Source of the DNA: Granulosicoccus sp.
GTDB taxonomy: Bacteria; Pseudomonadota; Gammaproteobacteria; Granulosicoccales; Granulosicoccaceae
Direction: 5' to 3'
NCBI GenBank assembly: GCA_020627685.1
Contig: JAHDGK010000029.1
Location: forward strand, 4,995 to 48,452
Length of the DNA stretch: 43,458 bases
The number at the start of each line of letters is the position of its first letter. Position 1 is the stretch's first letter. The position numbers and the translations under genes were made by a program. Of this stretch, positions 18,501-33,500 are shown one piece after another. Below the pieces are notes generated by a model. It saw only the letters and a program-made list of their open reading frames with translations. It was not told where the DNA came from and did not search any database.

Positions 18501-21500
18501 TATTGATGTTGACACGATTTCCACAGCGGCTGGCGACGACTCCATTGAGGCAAGTCTCGGTCAGGATGTGATCGATGGTGGTGCCGATCGCGATACCTTG
18601 GATTACTCCGGTCTACCGCAGGCGACGTCGGTTAATGTCACCTTAGACGGCGATACTGCTGTTGACGTCATTGTCGGTGGTGTGGGTACGCAAAATATCC
18701 GTAGCATTGAAAACATCACAGGTACATCGGGTGATGACGTACTCGGCGGTGATGCCTCTGTCAATGAACTTCTTGGTGGTGATGGTGATGATTCCATTTT
18801 TGGTGGTGCGGGTAGTGACATACTGCGCGGCGGAGATGGAACCGATGAGCTTCGGTTTGATGAACTGGGTGCTGTCGGTATCGACATCGATATCGAGCGC
18901 GGTGTTGCGATCTACTCTCCAGATGACAGCGCCGACACGTTTTCTGGTTTTGAAACCTACAGAACGACTGATCAGGACGATACGGTTTCCCTGTCTGCGA
19001 ATGCCGATGAAATTTATACGCTTGATGGCGATGATGCCATTGATGCCAGTCTGGGTGCGGATACGATTGACGGCGGTGCTGGCTCGGATACACTCAACTA
19101 CTCCAGTTCCGATCTGGTAGGTGTTACCGATATCCAGGTGTCCCTGGACAATAGCAATCCAGTCACCGTACAGGTGGGTGGTGCTGACGATGACACAATA
19201 AGCAATATTGAAAACATCACAGGTACATCGGGTGATGATGTCATCTCTGGCGATGGGCAGGCCAACATCCTTTTGGGCATGGGAGGCGCTGACTCTCTCT
19301 CGGGCGCTGAAGGGGATGATGAACTTATCGGCGGCGTCGGTGATGATTTTCTACGCGGTGGTGATGGAAACGATATTTTATCCGGTCAACAAGGTCGTGA
19401 TACTGCCAGCTATGATGACGCTGCTGGCGGAGTAACGGTTGACTTAGGAGCAGGCAGTGCATCGAATGACGGCTTCGGCGGCACCGATGTACTTACCAGC
19501 ATCGAAAACCTTGAAGGTAGTGATTTCGGTGATGTCTTGCGCGGCAGCGACAGCCTCAATGATATATCCGCAGGAGACGGCGATGATGTTGTCTACGGTG
19601 GTAAAGGTTCGGATATCTTGGCGGGTGGTGCCCACAATGCAGGGGATACACTAAGATTTGATGACTTAACGGAAGCCGGTGTCAAACTTAATCTAAGCGC
19701 TGGTGAAGCGGAGTATATAGCTGACGACTCAACGGATACTTTCAGTGGCTTTGAAAATTACTTTATCTCAAATCAAAATGATGAGCTGACGGGTAGTGTT
19801 GTAGAAGATATTGTTAACACCTTGGGTGGTGACGATACGCTTTACGCGTCAACGGGTAGTGATACTCTCGATGGCGGCTTAGGATCGGATACGTTAGATT
19901 ATTCCTCTTTGACGGGAATTGGCGATATTTCCGTGACCCTTGACGAGACAACACCGGTGACGGTGAATGTCGCAGGTGGTGACGACGATACCATTGTTAA
20001 TATTGAAAACGTCGTTGGTAATGACGGCGATGATTATTTCGCAGGCGATACTGAAAATAACCGTTTTGAAGGCCGTGCAGGAGATGATACGTTCATCGCC
20101 AGCGCAGGTGCAGATGTACTGTTTGGCGGTGATGATATTGATACCGTGGACTACAGTGGATTTGCGTCTGCTGGATTCGTCGAAGTTACACTGCTTGGCA
20201 CTAGTCAGTCGACTGTTAACGTAGCCGGTAGTGATAACGACGTTATTTCCGGTATTGAAAATGTTATCGGTACTTCAGGTGACGATACCATTACGGGAGA
20301 TGGTCAATCGAATGAACTGCGAGGTGATGGAGGCGACGATACCTTAGACGGTGGTCTGGGAACTGATTTCGTTCTCGGTGGTACCGGTGATGATCTCATC
20401 ATTGCCAGTGAAGGGGCAGATACTTCTGACGGCGGTCTGGGTACAGATACCATTGATTTCTCCAGTCTCCCTGCAGGACAAACAATTGATGTCACCTTGG
20501 CGGGCTCAGCTGACGCCACGGTAACTATTGATAATGGTGACAACCAAACCATTCGCGGTATAGAGAATGTTATTGGTTCCGACGGCGATGATGTTGTTGT
20601 CGGTGATGCACTTGCTAACGTTATTGAAACACGTGGTGGCGATGATTTAATCGGCGCATCAGCAGGTACAGACATACTCGATGGCGGGGATGGAATTGAT
20701 ACGGCTGATTATTCGGCGCTGGCTGGAATTACCCGAATCAATGTCACATTAGACGAGGGCAACCTATCGCCAGTACTGGTGACGGGTGGGGCCAACGATC
20801 AAATTGCCAATGTAGAAAACGTTATTGGTACGGCGGGTGATGATACCTTAGCCGGTGATGCTCAGGACAACCACCTGCAAGGCTTACTGGGAGGCGACAC
20901 GTTCTCCGGTGGTGCTGGTAACGATATTCTCGATGGTGGAACGGATGCGTTTGCTGACTCGGTTACGTATATTGATGCGCCGTCTGGCATCGTTTCCGAT
21001 TTAAGCACTGGCACCACAACTGAAGACGGTTTTGGTGATGCTGACACACTCATCGGTATCGAAGAACTGGTGGGTTCAGAACATTCTGATGACATCACAA
21101 CAGGGACAGATACTCTAAGAATCGATGCCGAAGGCGGCAACGATGACATCACGATGAGCTTGGGCAATATTGCTGTTCATGGTGGCTTAGGCTCTGACAC
21201 CATAGATTACTCTTCACTTGATGCTGCGAACTCTATCAGCGTTGAGTTGGATGGATTAAACACCGTTACTCTAGAGGTGACAGGTTCAACTGACCACTCT
21301 ATTACATCTATAGAAAACGTAATTGGTACACCGGGTGACGATGTACTTACAGGTGATAGTAGCGACAACCGTTTAGAAGGCGGTTTGGGCGACGACATAC
21401 TGCAAGGTCGCGATGGTGACGACACGCTTATCGGTGGTGATGGTAACGATAAAGCCGATTATTCGAAGGCAGGTGGTGCGGTAGATGTCGACCTTGCCAA

Positions 21501-24500
21501 TAATATTGCTATCAATGATGGTGACGGCGGCAGCGATACACTCTCTGGCATTGAAGATCTCGCCGGTTCTAACTTCGATGATCTGTTAACAGGTAACGAT
21601 AGCGACAACACGCTGGAAGGAAACGCCGGAAGCGATGTGCTAAAAGGCGGTGCTGGACAGGATACGCTGGATGGTGGAGCAGCGCAGGATACAGCAGACT
21701 ATTCAGATGCTGCCGGTAGCATATCTGTTGATCTCATCGCAGGCGAAGCAAGCCAAGATGGCGATGGGTCAAATGACACGCTGATCGATATAGAAGATAT
21801 AACCGGCTCTGATCAAGACGATATCATTTTCGGTAACGGTGATGACAACCGATTAGACGGTGGTCAAGGTGATGATCTTATCCGCGGCGGCGGTGGCTTT
21901 GATGCCATTATCGGTGGTGCGGGTAGTGGTGATACTGTCGACTATTCTCAGGCAGGCAGCCAAGTGGTTGTTAACCTGACCAGTAGTAGTACATCTAATG
22001 ATGGTGACGGTAGTTTTGACACATTATCAGGTATCGAAAACGTTATTGGTTCTGCATCCCACGATAATATCACCGGGGATGCAAGCAGTAACCGATTGGA
22101 AGGTGGCGATGGAAACGACACGTTAATCGGTGCCGGTAGTAACGATTACATTGATGGGGGGGCAGGTCTGTCCGATACCGTGGACTACAGTGCGGCTCCA
22201 GATGATGTAAACGTTAATTTAGGTGCAGGTGTTGCGAGCGCCGACGGATACAGTTCGAACGATACTGTCATAAACGTTGAAAATGTTATCGGGTCGGACA
22301 ACGACGATACGATTGCAGGTAGTGCTGCAGAGAATGAATTAGAGGGTGGCGATGGTAATGATGTGTTCATCGCATCTGCCGGCTCTGATGAATTTGATGG
22401 TGGAGCAGATTCAGATACACTGGACTATTCATCACTTGCTGGTGTGACTGGCATTAATGCCACGCTCAACGGTGCGACCACTATCACGGTGACAGTAGCA
22501 GGAGGTGATAACGATACAGCCTCGAATATTGAAAACGTGATTGGTACATCTGGTGACGACACAATTGGAGGTGATGCTTCGATTAACCGTCTAGAAGGTT
22601 TGGACGGCGATGATTCTTTTACGGCCAGTGCCGGTGCGGATAGAATCGAAGGTGGTGCAGGTAACGATTCATTAGATTACAGCACCTTTGCATCAGCTCA
22701 GGATATATCCGTTACGTTGCTAGACGTCGTTGATTCAACGGTCGTTGTAACGGGTAGTGAGAACGACACAATATCCGGTATAGAAAACATTATTGGTACG
22801 GCTGGAGCCGATACCATTACCGGTAATAGTCTGGACAACACACTTGAAGGTCGAGCCGGTGATGACACATTATCGGGTGGTGATGGGGACGACACTCTAT
22901 TGGGTGGCACCGGTTCTGATCTTATGATAGCCAGTGATGGTGCAGACCTGGCAGATGGTGGAAGCGGTGTAGATACTATCGATTTTTCAGGCTTGGTTCC
23001 TGGACAGTCGATTGATGTCACGCTTGATGGCGCTAATGATTCGGTTGTGACCGTAGCAAATGGTTCTGATCAGACGGTCAGAAACATCGAGAATGTCATC
23101 GGTACCGAAGAAGCAGATCAAATTACGGGTGATGCCCTAGGCAATACACTCACAGCCCTGGGTGGTGATGATAACTTTGGCGCTTCCGGCGGCAACGATA
23201 TCATGGATGGCGGCGCGGGTAATGACACGCTCGATTACTCCGGATTAGCCGGCGTTCAGCGTATCAATGTCACTCTGGGTGGCAGTGGTGTTACCACTGT
23301 ACAGGTAAGTGGTGGCACTGATGACCAGATTTCCAATATCGAAAATATTGTTGGAACGGCTGGCAACGATACATTAACGGGCGATTCTCAGGACAACCGA
23401 TTAGAGGGGCTTGGCGGTAACGATACTTTCGTAGGCGCTGAAGGTAATGACACACTGGATGGTGGTGCAGGCACAGCAGATACGGTTGACTATAGTGGTT
23501 CTCCTGCCGCTGTCGATGTTGATTTGGCTGCGGGTCAGGCAACCGAGGATGGTTATGGCTCTGTTGATACCCTAATTGGTATTGAGAATGTTATCGGTTC
23601 AGCAGACGATGACGTTATAGCGGGCAATGCGGACGCAAACACATTGGAATCCGGCGATGGTCATGACACGCTCATGGCATCAGCGGGCAGTGATGATATT
23701 GATGGTGGTGATGGTTCAGATACGCTGGATTATTCGAACCTGACAGGTGTTTCGGGCGTAAGTGCCTCTCTAAACGGTGCAAATGCCATAACGGTAACTG
23801 TTGCCGGTGGGGATAACGATACCGTATCGAATATTGAAAATTTAATTGGTAGCGTTGGCGATGATAACTTTGGCGGTGATGCCGCCAGCAACCGTCTTGA
23901 AGGTAGAGATGGTGATGATACCTTCACGGCAAGTGCCGGCGCTGATGCCTTCGTGGGTGGTACAGGTTCAGATACGCTGGACTACAGTACATTCTCGGTC
24001 GCGAGTTCTATTAATGTCGCGCTGCAAGGTGATACACAATCGACCATCATTGTTGCGGGTAGCGACAATGATACGGTTGAAGGTATTGAGAACATAATCG
24101 GTACTGCCGGTGTCGATACTATAACCGGTGACGATCAGGACAACACACTTGATGGTCGTGCTGGCGATGATTTACTCGACGGTGGATTGGGCGATGATCT
24201 GTTGTTGGGTGGTGCTGGTCAAGACACGATCACTGCAAGCGACGGAGCTGATACCACCGACGGTGGCAGTGGCCAGGATACGATTGACTTTTCTGGATTA
24301 CCTGCGGGCCAGTCTATTGATGTGACCCTGAACGGCGCGCTTGACGCCCCTGTAGTGATAGCTGGTGGAACCAATCAAACGGTTCGAAATGTTGAGAATA
24401 TTATCGCCACAGGCGAAGATGATCTCATCACCGGTGATGATGAGCAAAACACAATACAAGCCGGTGCTGGCGACGATATTATCGGTGCTTCCAACAGTAC

Positions 24501-27500
24501 CGATATGCTGGATGGTGGCGTTGGACAAGATACAGTCGATTATTCATCCTTAGCCGGTGTGCAACGTATTAACGTTACACTTACCGGCAGCAATGCTGCG
24601 ACCGTACAGGTGACCGGCGGTGCAAATGACCAAGTACAGAATATTGAAAACGTCATTGGTACATCAGGAAATGACGTACTTGTAGGTGACTTCCAAACTA
24701 ACGTGCTTGAAGGTCGTGATGGCGATGATACGCTGATAGGTGACAGTGGTAACGATACCCTGGACGGTGGTGACGGTCTGGAGGATACCGTTGACTACAG
24801 TTCTTCACCCAACGGTGTAAACGTGAATCTGGCGTCAGGCGTTGTTGCGGATGATGGATTCTCATCGGTTGACACGGTTATCGATATAGAGAACGTCATT
24901 GGTTCATCCGACGACGACATTATTGTTGGAAGTGCTGCAGACAACGTCATTGAAACCGCAGAGGGTGACGATCTCATTACTGCCTCATCAGGTAGTGATG
25001 AAATTGACGGTGGTGACGACTCAGATACTTTAGATTACTCCGGCTTGACGGGTGTGACTGGCGTGTCTGCAACCTTGAATGGTGCGACAACCAGCACAGT
25101 GGTTGTGAACGGTGGCGACAACGATTTCATTTCTAATATTGAGAATCTGATTGGTAGTACCGGAGATGACACGTTTGGTGGTGACTCCGCGGCTAATCGA
25201 TTAGAAGGCCTTGATGGTGAAGATACGTTTACGGCAAGTGCCGGGGCCGATACCTTCATCGGTGGCGATGGATCAGATACCGTTGATTACAGCAGCTTTT
25301 TCTCCGCTGGTAATATCACTGTCAATCTACAAGGATCCACACCGACAACAGTGACCCTTGCGGGTAGTGACAACGATACAATTTCAGAAATTGAAAACGT
25401 TATTGGTACGACTGGTCACGATACCATCACAGGTGACGACGAAGACAACCGTTTAGAGGGTCGAGCCGGCAATGATACTTTAGACGGCGGTCTGGGTGAT
25501 GATGAAATCCTAGGGGGTGATGGAACCGATACGGTTATCGCCAGCGGTGGCGCGGACGTTACTGATGGTGGTGACGGTACCGACACAATGGACTTCTCCG
25601 GTCTGTCTGCTGGTCAGTCTATTGATGTGGATCTAAACGGTGCCACGCCTGCCACAGTCACAATAGCTGGTGGAACCGATCAAACGGTTAGCAACATCGA
25701 AAATATCCTGGCTACAGGTGAAGATGATCGCGTCGTGGGTGACGGGTCTGCCAACGATATTCAGACACTAGCGGGAGATGATTTACTCGGCGCATCAGCG
25801 GGTGCAGATACTCTTGATGGCGGAGCTGGAAACGATACTGTTGACTACTCAACGTTAGCAGGTGTGCAGCGTATAAACGTGACGCTAAATGGTATCAACC
25901 CGACATCTGTCCAGGTTGTTGGTGGAACCAACGATTCGATTTTAAATATTGAAAATGTGATTGGTACCAGTGGCGACGATATTCTCATTGGTGACACGCA
26001 AGATAACGTTTTAGAAGGGCGTGGCGGTGATGACACGCTGATTGGCGCAGAAGGTAACGATACACTCGATGGCGGTGATGGACTCTCCGATACCGTAGAT
26101 TACAGCGCGGCTCCAAATGGCATCGATGTAAATCTTGCCAGTGGTGTTGTAGCCGATGACGGATACCTTGGTGCTGATACAGTCATTGATGTCGAAAACG
26201 TCATCGGTTCAGCCGAGGACGATACTATTGGAGGCAGTGCTGCTAACAATGTCATAGACAGTGCCGATGGCGACGACTCAATCACAGGTTCCGCTGGTTT
26301 CGATGAGATAGACGGTGGAGTGGGTTCGGATACGCTGGACTACTCCGGTCTGACAGGTGTCACCGGCGTATCTGCAGCTTTGAATGGCGCGAATGTCGTC
26401 ACGGTAACGGTTGCCGGTGGTGACAATGATGCCATATCCAATATTGAGAATTTAATCGGTAGTACTGGTGATGATTCTTTTGGTGGAGATGCCGCACAAA
26501 ACAGAATGGAAGGCCTGGACGGTGATGATAGTTTCTCAGCCAGCGCAGGTGCTGATACCTTTATCGGGGGTGTCGGTTCAGACACACTCGACTACAGTAA
26601 CTTCTTCGCTGCGGGTGCCATTTCTGTCACCTTACAAGGGAATACCACGACAACGGTTAACGTGGCAGGTAGTGATAATGACACTATCTCAGGTATTGAA
26701 AATATTATTGGTACTGTCGGTATCGATACCATCACGGGTGACGATCAAGACAATTTAATTGACGGTCGCGCTGGTGACGACACGCTAGATGGCGGTTTAG
26801 GTGATGACACTGTTATTGGTGGTGCGGGCACTGATATGATTTTCGCTAGTCAGGGTGCAGATAGTACTGACGGTGGAACCGGTATTGATACGATCGATTT
26901 CTCTGCTTTGCCGGTAGGTCAGTCTATTAATGTGGCACTTGACGGAACTAACAGTGCCAACGTTGTTGTCACGGGTGGCGATAATCAAACGATACAAGGT
27001 GTCGAGAATATAATCGGCACAGCTGGAGATGATCAAATCTCCGGAGATGGGGAACAGAACAACATCCAGACTTTGGCAGGTGATGATCTAATCGGCGCTT
27101 CCCAGGGTAGCGACACCTTAGACGGTGGAGCAGGTACCGATACAGTTGATTATTCGTCGTTGACGGGTGTTCAGAGAATTAATGTCACACTTAATGGTTC
27201 TAACGTTACCTCTGTGCAGGTCATAGGGGGGACTAACGATCAGATATCCAATATCGAAAATGTGATTGGTACTGCAGGTGACGACTCACTCACTGGTGAT
27301 AGCCAAGGAAACCACCTTGAGGGCCGTGATGGAGATGATACGCTCATCGGTGCAGAAGGTAATGACACGCTAGATGGTGGTGATGGCCTGGGAGATACCG
27401 TTGACTATAGTGCAGCTGGCAATGGCATCGATATCAATTTAGCGACGGGCGTTGTAGCGAATGATGGCTATCTATCAACCGATACTGTGCTTAATGTCGA

Positions 27501-30500
27501 AAACGTTATCGGCTCGGACAATGACGACGTCATTGTCGGCAACGTTGAAGCTAACGTATTAGAAGCAGGCGATGGCGATGATTCATTAACCGCATCAGCA
27601 GGCTCAGATGAATTCGATGGCGGAGACGGTTCGGATACGCTTGATTATTCAGGTCTAACCGGAATTACTGGAGTTGATGTCACCTTAAATGGCCCTAGTA
27701 CGGTCACTGTTACCGTTGCTGGCGGTGATAACGATATCGTTTCAAATGTTGAAAACGTTATTGGTAGTACGGGTGATGATACCCTGGGTGGCGACCTCAA
27801 TGATAACCGTCTGGAAGGTCTTGCAGGGTCCGATAACTTCACTGCATCAGCTGGCTCTGACACTATTGTGGGTGGTACCGGTTCTGATACGCTGGACTAC
27901 AGCAGCTTTTTCGCAGCAGGTGCGATTAACGTTCAATTGCAAGGTGCTAGTGACACTACTGTGTTTGTAGCTGGTAGTGGTGATGACACCATATCCGGTA
28001 TCGAAAATATAATTGGTACGACGGGTAACGATACCATCACAGGTGACGCGGAAGATAACCTTATTGAAGGTCGTGCCGGCAACGATACTCTGGATGGCGG
28101 CATCGGAGCAGATACTCTGCGTGGTGGAGACGGCACAGATACTATTACTGCGAGTGTGGGTGCTGACGTCATTGATGGCGGGACGGGTGTTGATACCGTT
28201 GACTTTTCCGGACTGCCGGCAGGTCAAACAATCGATGTATCGTTAAACGAGTCTACCCCTGCAACTGTTACGGTTGATGGTGGCGACGATCAGACTATCA
28301 GCAATGTTGAGAACATCGTCGGTACTGCAGGCGATGATCAGATCTCAGGTGACGCACAAGAAAACACGATTCAATCACTGGGTGGCGACGACATGCTCGG
28401 TGCCTCTGCTGGTGCGGATACGCTTGATGGTGGTGCCGGGTCGGATACTCTAGACTATTCATCTGTCGCAGGTATTCAACGCATCAGTGTTGTGCTTGAT
28501 GACAACAATGTCACTACGGTCCAAGTGATTGGTGGTGCAAACGATGACATTTCCAATATTGAGAATGTCATTGGTACAGCCGGTGATGATAGCCTGACAG
28601 GTGATTTTCAAGACAACCACCTTCAAGGTCTGGCGGGTGACGATTACCTGATTGGTTCAGGTGGTGTAGATATCCTCGATGGTGGTGCAGGTCTAGGGGA
28701 TACGGTTGACTACAGTGATGCAACCGAGGACGTTGATATCAATCTGGCAACCGGTGTAGTTGCCGCAGATGGTTATCTATCAGTCGACACAGTTATTGGC
28801 ATTGAGAACGTTGTTGGTTCTGACCAGGACGATACCATCGTTGGTAATACCGACGCCAATGAGCTGGAAAGTGGCGACGGTGATGATTCAATAACGGGAT
28901 CCTCAGGTACAGATACCATAGACGGTGGCGCCGGATCGGATACCTTAGATTATTCTTCTTTGACAGGCGTAACAGGTGTTGCTGCCACACTTAATGGTGC
29001 TAACCCTGTAACCGTGACTGTGGGTGGTGGTGACAACGATGTCATTTCCAATATTGAGAATTTAGTCGGTAGTTCCGGTGATGATGTTCTAGGCGGTGAC
29101 TTATTTAATAATCGCTTTGAAGGTTTAGACGGTGACGATAACTTCACAGCCAGTGCGGGTCAGGATACATTTGAAGGTGGTTTAGGATCCGATACCCTCG
29201 ACTACAGTAACTTCTTCGCAGCTGGCGCTATTTCTGTCGTACTGCAAGATACTCTGCAGACGACCGTGAATGTTGCGGGCAGTGATAACGATACCATCGC
29301 TGGTATTGAAAATATCATTGGAACTGCAGGTGTTGATTCTCTAACCGGGGATGCTAACGACAATACTCTGGATGGTCGTGCTGGAGATGACACGCTTGAT
29401 GGTGGTTTAGGCGCAGACACAATCCGAGGTGGTGACGGCGTAGATATGATTATCGCCAGTGTCGGAGCCGACAATACAGATGGTGGTTCCGGTCAGGATA
29501 CGATCGACTTCTCAGGATTGGCCAGTGGGCAAACCATTGATGTTGAGCTTGATGGTGCGAACGCTGTCAATGTCACCATTGCCAGTGGCACTGATCAGAC
29601 GCTCGCCGCTGTTGAAAACATCATCGCAACAGACGGCGCTGATCGAATCATTACGGACGCTGCGTCCAACAATATTCAAGCGCTTGACGGGGATGACTTT
29701 CTTGGAGCATCCGCAGGAGCAGATGTCTTTGACGGTGGTGCCGGGCTCGACACCATTGACTATTCATCGCACACGACAGCGTCTCGAATTAATGTCACCT
29801 TAGACGGTGCAATCCCTTCCACAGTACAAGTGACTGGCGGCGCAGACGATGTTATATCCAACATTGAAAACGTATTCGGCACAGCCGGCAACGATACGAT
29901 CACCGGTGACTCGCAAGACAATGTGCTTGAAGGTCGTGCTGGTGACGATACCTTAGTAGGTGCTGGTGGTAGTGATACCTTAGACGGTGGTGCCGGGTTG
30001 GGTGATACCGTTGATTACAGTGCCGCACCTGCTGCCATCGATATCGATCTGTCGACGGGTGTTGTCGCAGATGATGGTTACAATGCAATAGATACTGTTA
30101 TTGATGTTGAAAATGTCACAGCAACGGCCTTTGATGATGTTGTCGTTGGTAATGCGCAAGCGAATGTTATTGAAACGGGTGAAGGCGATGACACTATCAC
30201 CGCAACTGCCGGTATTGATGATTACGATGGTGGCGATGATTCAGATACATTGGATTACTCAACACTTGCAGGTGTTACAGGCGTGTCCGTTACCTTAAAC
30301 GGCTCAAATACTGCCAATGCGACGGTCTCCGGTGGAGACAACGATTTTCTCACCAATATTGAAAATCTGGTGGGTAGCTCTGGTGATGATAACTTCGGAG
30401 GTGATTCCGCGGTTAACCGTCTAGAAGGTAATGGCGGTGATGATACGTTCCTAGCCAGTGCCAGTTCCGATACCATGATCGGTGGTACAGGGTCGGATAC

Positions 30501-33500
30501 GCTTGATTACAGTAGCTTCTTTTCCGCCTCTGCTATCTCTGTCACTTTGCAGGGAGCTACACAAACCACTGTTTCGGTAGCGGGTAGTGATGCTGACCAA
30601 ATTTCAGAAATAGAAAATATCGTAGGTACATCGGGTGCGGATACGCTCACCGGTGATGCAGAAGACAATACACTCGACGGCCGTGGGGGCGACGATACGC
30701 TCGATGGTGGATTAGGCGACGACACCTTGCTGGGTGGCTCAGGAACCGATTCCATTATAGCCAGTGTCGGTGCAGATTCCGTCGATGGTGGAACCGGTGT
30801 CGATACCATCGATTATTCCGGATTACCGGTGGGTCAATCCATTGATGTTGCCTTATCGGGTGCGGTCCCTGCGACTGTCACGGTCGCGAATGGAGATAAC
30901 CAAACGTTAAGCGGCGTTGAGAACGTGATAGCCACGGAAGAAGATGATCGTGTTGTCGGTGATGCTCAACAGAACACGATTCAAACACTGGGTGGTGATG
31001 ACATGATCGGTGCCTCTGCAGGCGCTGACATACTTGAAGGTGGTGCAGGGGTTGATACCGTTGATTACTCAGGCCTTGCAACTGCACAGCGCATAAATGT
31101 CACGCTGGCAGGATCAAGCACATCAACCGTTCAGGTTATCGGAGATGCGAACGACCAGATATCGGGTATTGAAAATGTAATTGGTACTGCCGGTAACGAT
31201 ACGCTAGTTGGTGATGATCAGGGTAATAGCCTGGAAGGACGAGCGGGCGATGACTTCCTCGTGGGTGGTAGTGGTAACGACACACTGGACGGTGGCTTAG
31301 GCCTCGATACGGTTGACTATTCCAGCGCACCTAATGCGATCGATATTAATCTTCAATCGGGTGTAGTTGCTGACGACGGTAACCTGTCTGTCGATACCGT
31401 TGTTGCTGTCGAAAATGTCATTGGTACAGTAGAAGATGATGTGATCGTAGGTAGTACTGAAGCGAACGTCATTGACGCTGGTGCAGGTGATGATTCATTA
31501 ACGGCAACTGAAGGGACTGACACCTTTGACGGTGGCGCCGGTTCCGATACGCTGGATTACTCTGGTCTTACAGGCGTCACAGGTGTTGATGTCACACTGA
31601 ATGGACCTACAGCTGTCAATGTGACAGTTGGCGGGGGTGATAACGACAGTATTGTTAACATCGAAAACCTTGTGGGAAGTTCAGGTGACGATACCCTGGG
31701 TGGCGACCTTAACGATAATCGCTTTGAAGGATTAGCGGGTGCTGATCGCTTCATCGCCAGTGACGGTGCTGACACCTTCATCGGTGGCACCGGACTAGAT
31801 ACGCTGGACTACAGCAATTTCTTTGCGGCAGGTTCAATTGCTGTCACCTTGCAAGGTGATACACAGAGCACGGTGGTTGTAGCCGGTACAGATAACGACA
31901 CAGTTGCCGGTGTTGAAAATGTCGTCGGTACCACCGGTGACGATACAATCATCGGTGATGATCAAGACAACATATTAGAAGGTGGTGCAGGTGACGACAC
32001 CTTGGACGGCGGTTTAGGAACCGACAGCCTAATTGGTGGTGCAGGTGACGACACCATTACGGCCAGTGTTGGTGCTGATAATACGGATGGTGGCGCAGGT
32101 GTTGATACCGTAGATTTCTCAACGCTGACTGGTGGGCAGTCAATTGATGTCACACTAGACCAAACAAATGTAACGACCGTTATCGTCAACAACGGCACAA
32201 ACCAAACGATTACAGCTGTAGAAAACATTGTAGGTACGGTGGAAGATGACCGAATCGAAGGTGATACTGCAGAAAACAACTTGCAGGCTTCAGGTGGTGA
32301 TGACGTCCTTATAGCATCTGCAAGCTCAGATGTGATGGACGGTGGCTCAGGTGTTGATACGGTGGATTACTCAACACTTGCAGGCATTTCACGCATTACC
32401 GCAACGCTGAATGGTGCAACTCCTACTACGGTACAAGTGACGGGTGGATCCAACGATACCATTTCAAATATTGAAAATATTTTTGGAACGGCTGGCAACG
32501 ATACTCTCACTGGTGATACCGAAGGCAATGTGTTAGAGGGTCGCGGCGGAGACGATTTTCTCATCGGCGGTGGTGGTAATGACACCCTGGACGGTGGTGA
32601 TGATTCTGATACCGTGGACTACAGTGCGGCTCCGGCGGCTGTCAATATCGACTTGAATTCCGGCGTCGTCTCGGCCGATGGATATGGATCCGTCGATACA
32701 GTTATCGATGTAGAAAACGTCGTGGGTACAAATGCGGCCGATACTATCGTCGGTAATGCTTCAGCCAACATCATCGATTTATCCGGTGGTGACGATACCA
32801 TGACTGCCTCCGGTGGAACTGACACCATTGATGGTGGCGCAGGATTGGACACCTTAGATTATTCGAATTTAACGGGTGTTACTGGCATTGATGTATCACT
32901 TAACGGTGCCAATACTGTTTCTGTCACTGTCGGTGGTGGTGACAACGATGCTATCTCAAACATAGAAAACCTGATTGGCAGCACGGGTGACGATAACCTG
33001 GGTGGTGACTTGTTTGTAAACCGTCTGGAAGGTTTAGATGGTGATGATTCATTCACAGCCAGTGCTGGGGCCGATACCTTTGTCGGTGGCGCAGGTTCTG
33101 ATACATTGGATTACAGCAACTTCTTCTCTGCAGGGTCCATTGCAGTAACTCTTAACGGAGGTACGCAAACTTCAGTCATCGTACAGGGCAGTGACAATGA
33201 CATTATTGAAGGCATCGAAAACATAACCGGTACAGCTGGTGATGACACCTTAACGGGTGATGCTGAAGACAACACTCTCGACGGGCGTGCAGGTGATGAC
33301 ACCCTCAGTGGTGGCGACGGTGATGACACCTTGATAGGTGGTGATGGTGCCGATTTGATTATTGCCAGCGATGGTGCTGATGACAATCAGGGTGGTACAG
33401 GAACCGATACTATCGATTACTCTGGCTTGCCGCTGGGGCAGTCAATCGATGTCGTATTGAACGGTGCGACAACTTCGGCAGTTACGATTACTGGCGGCAC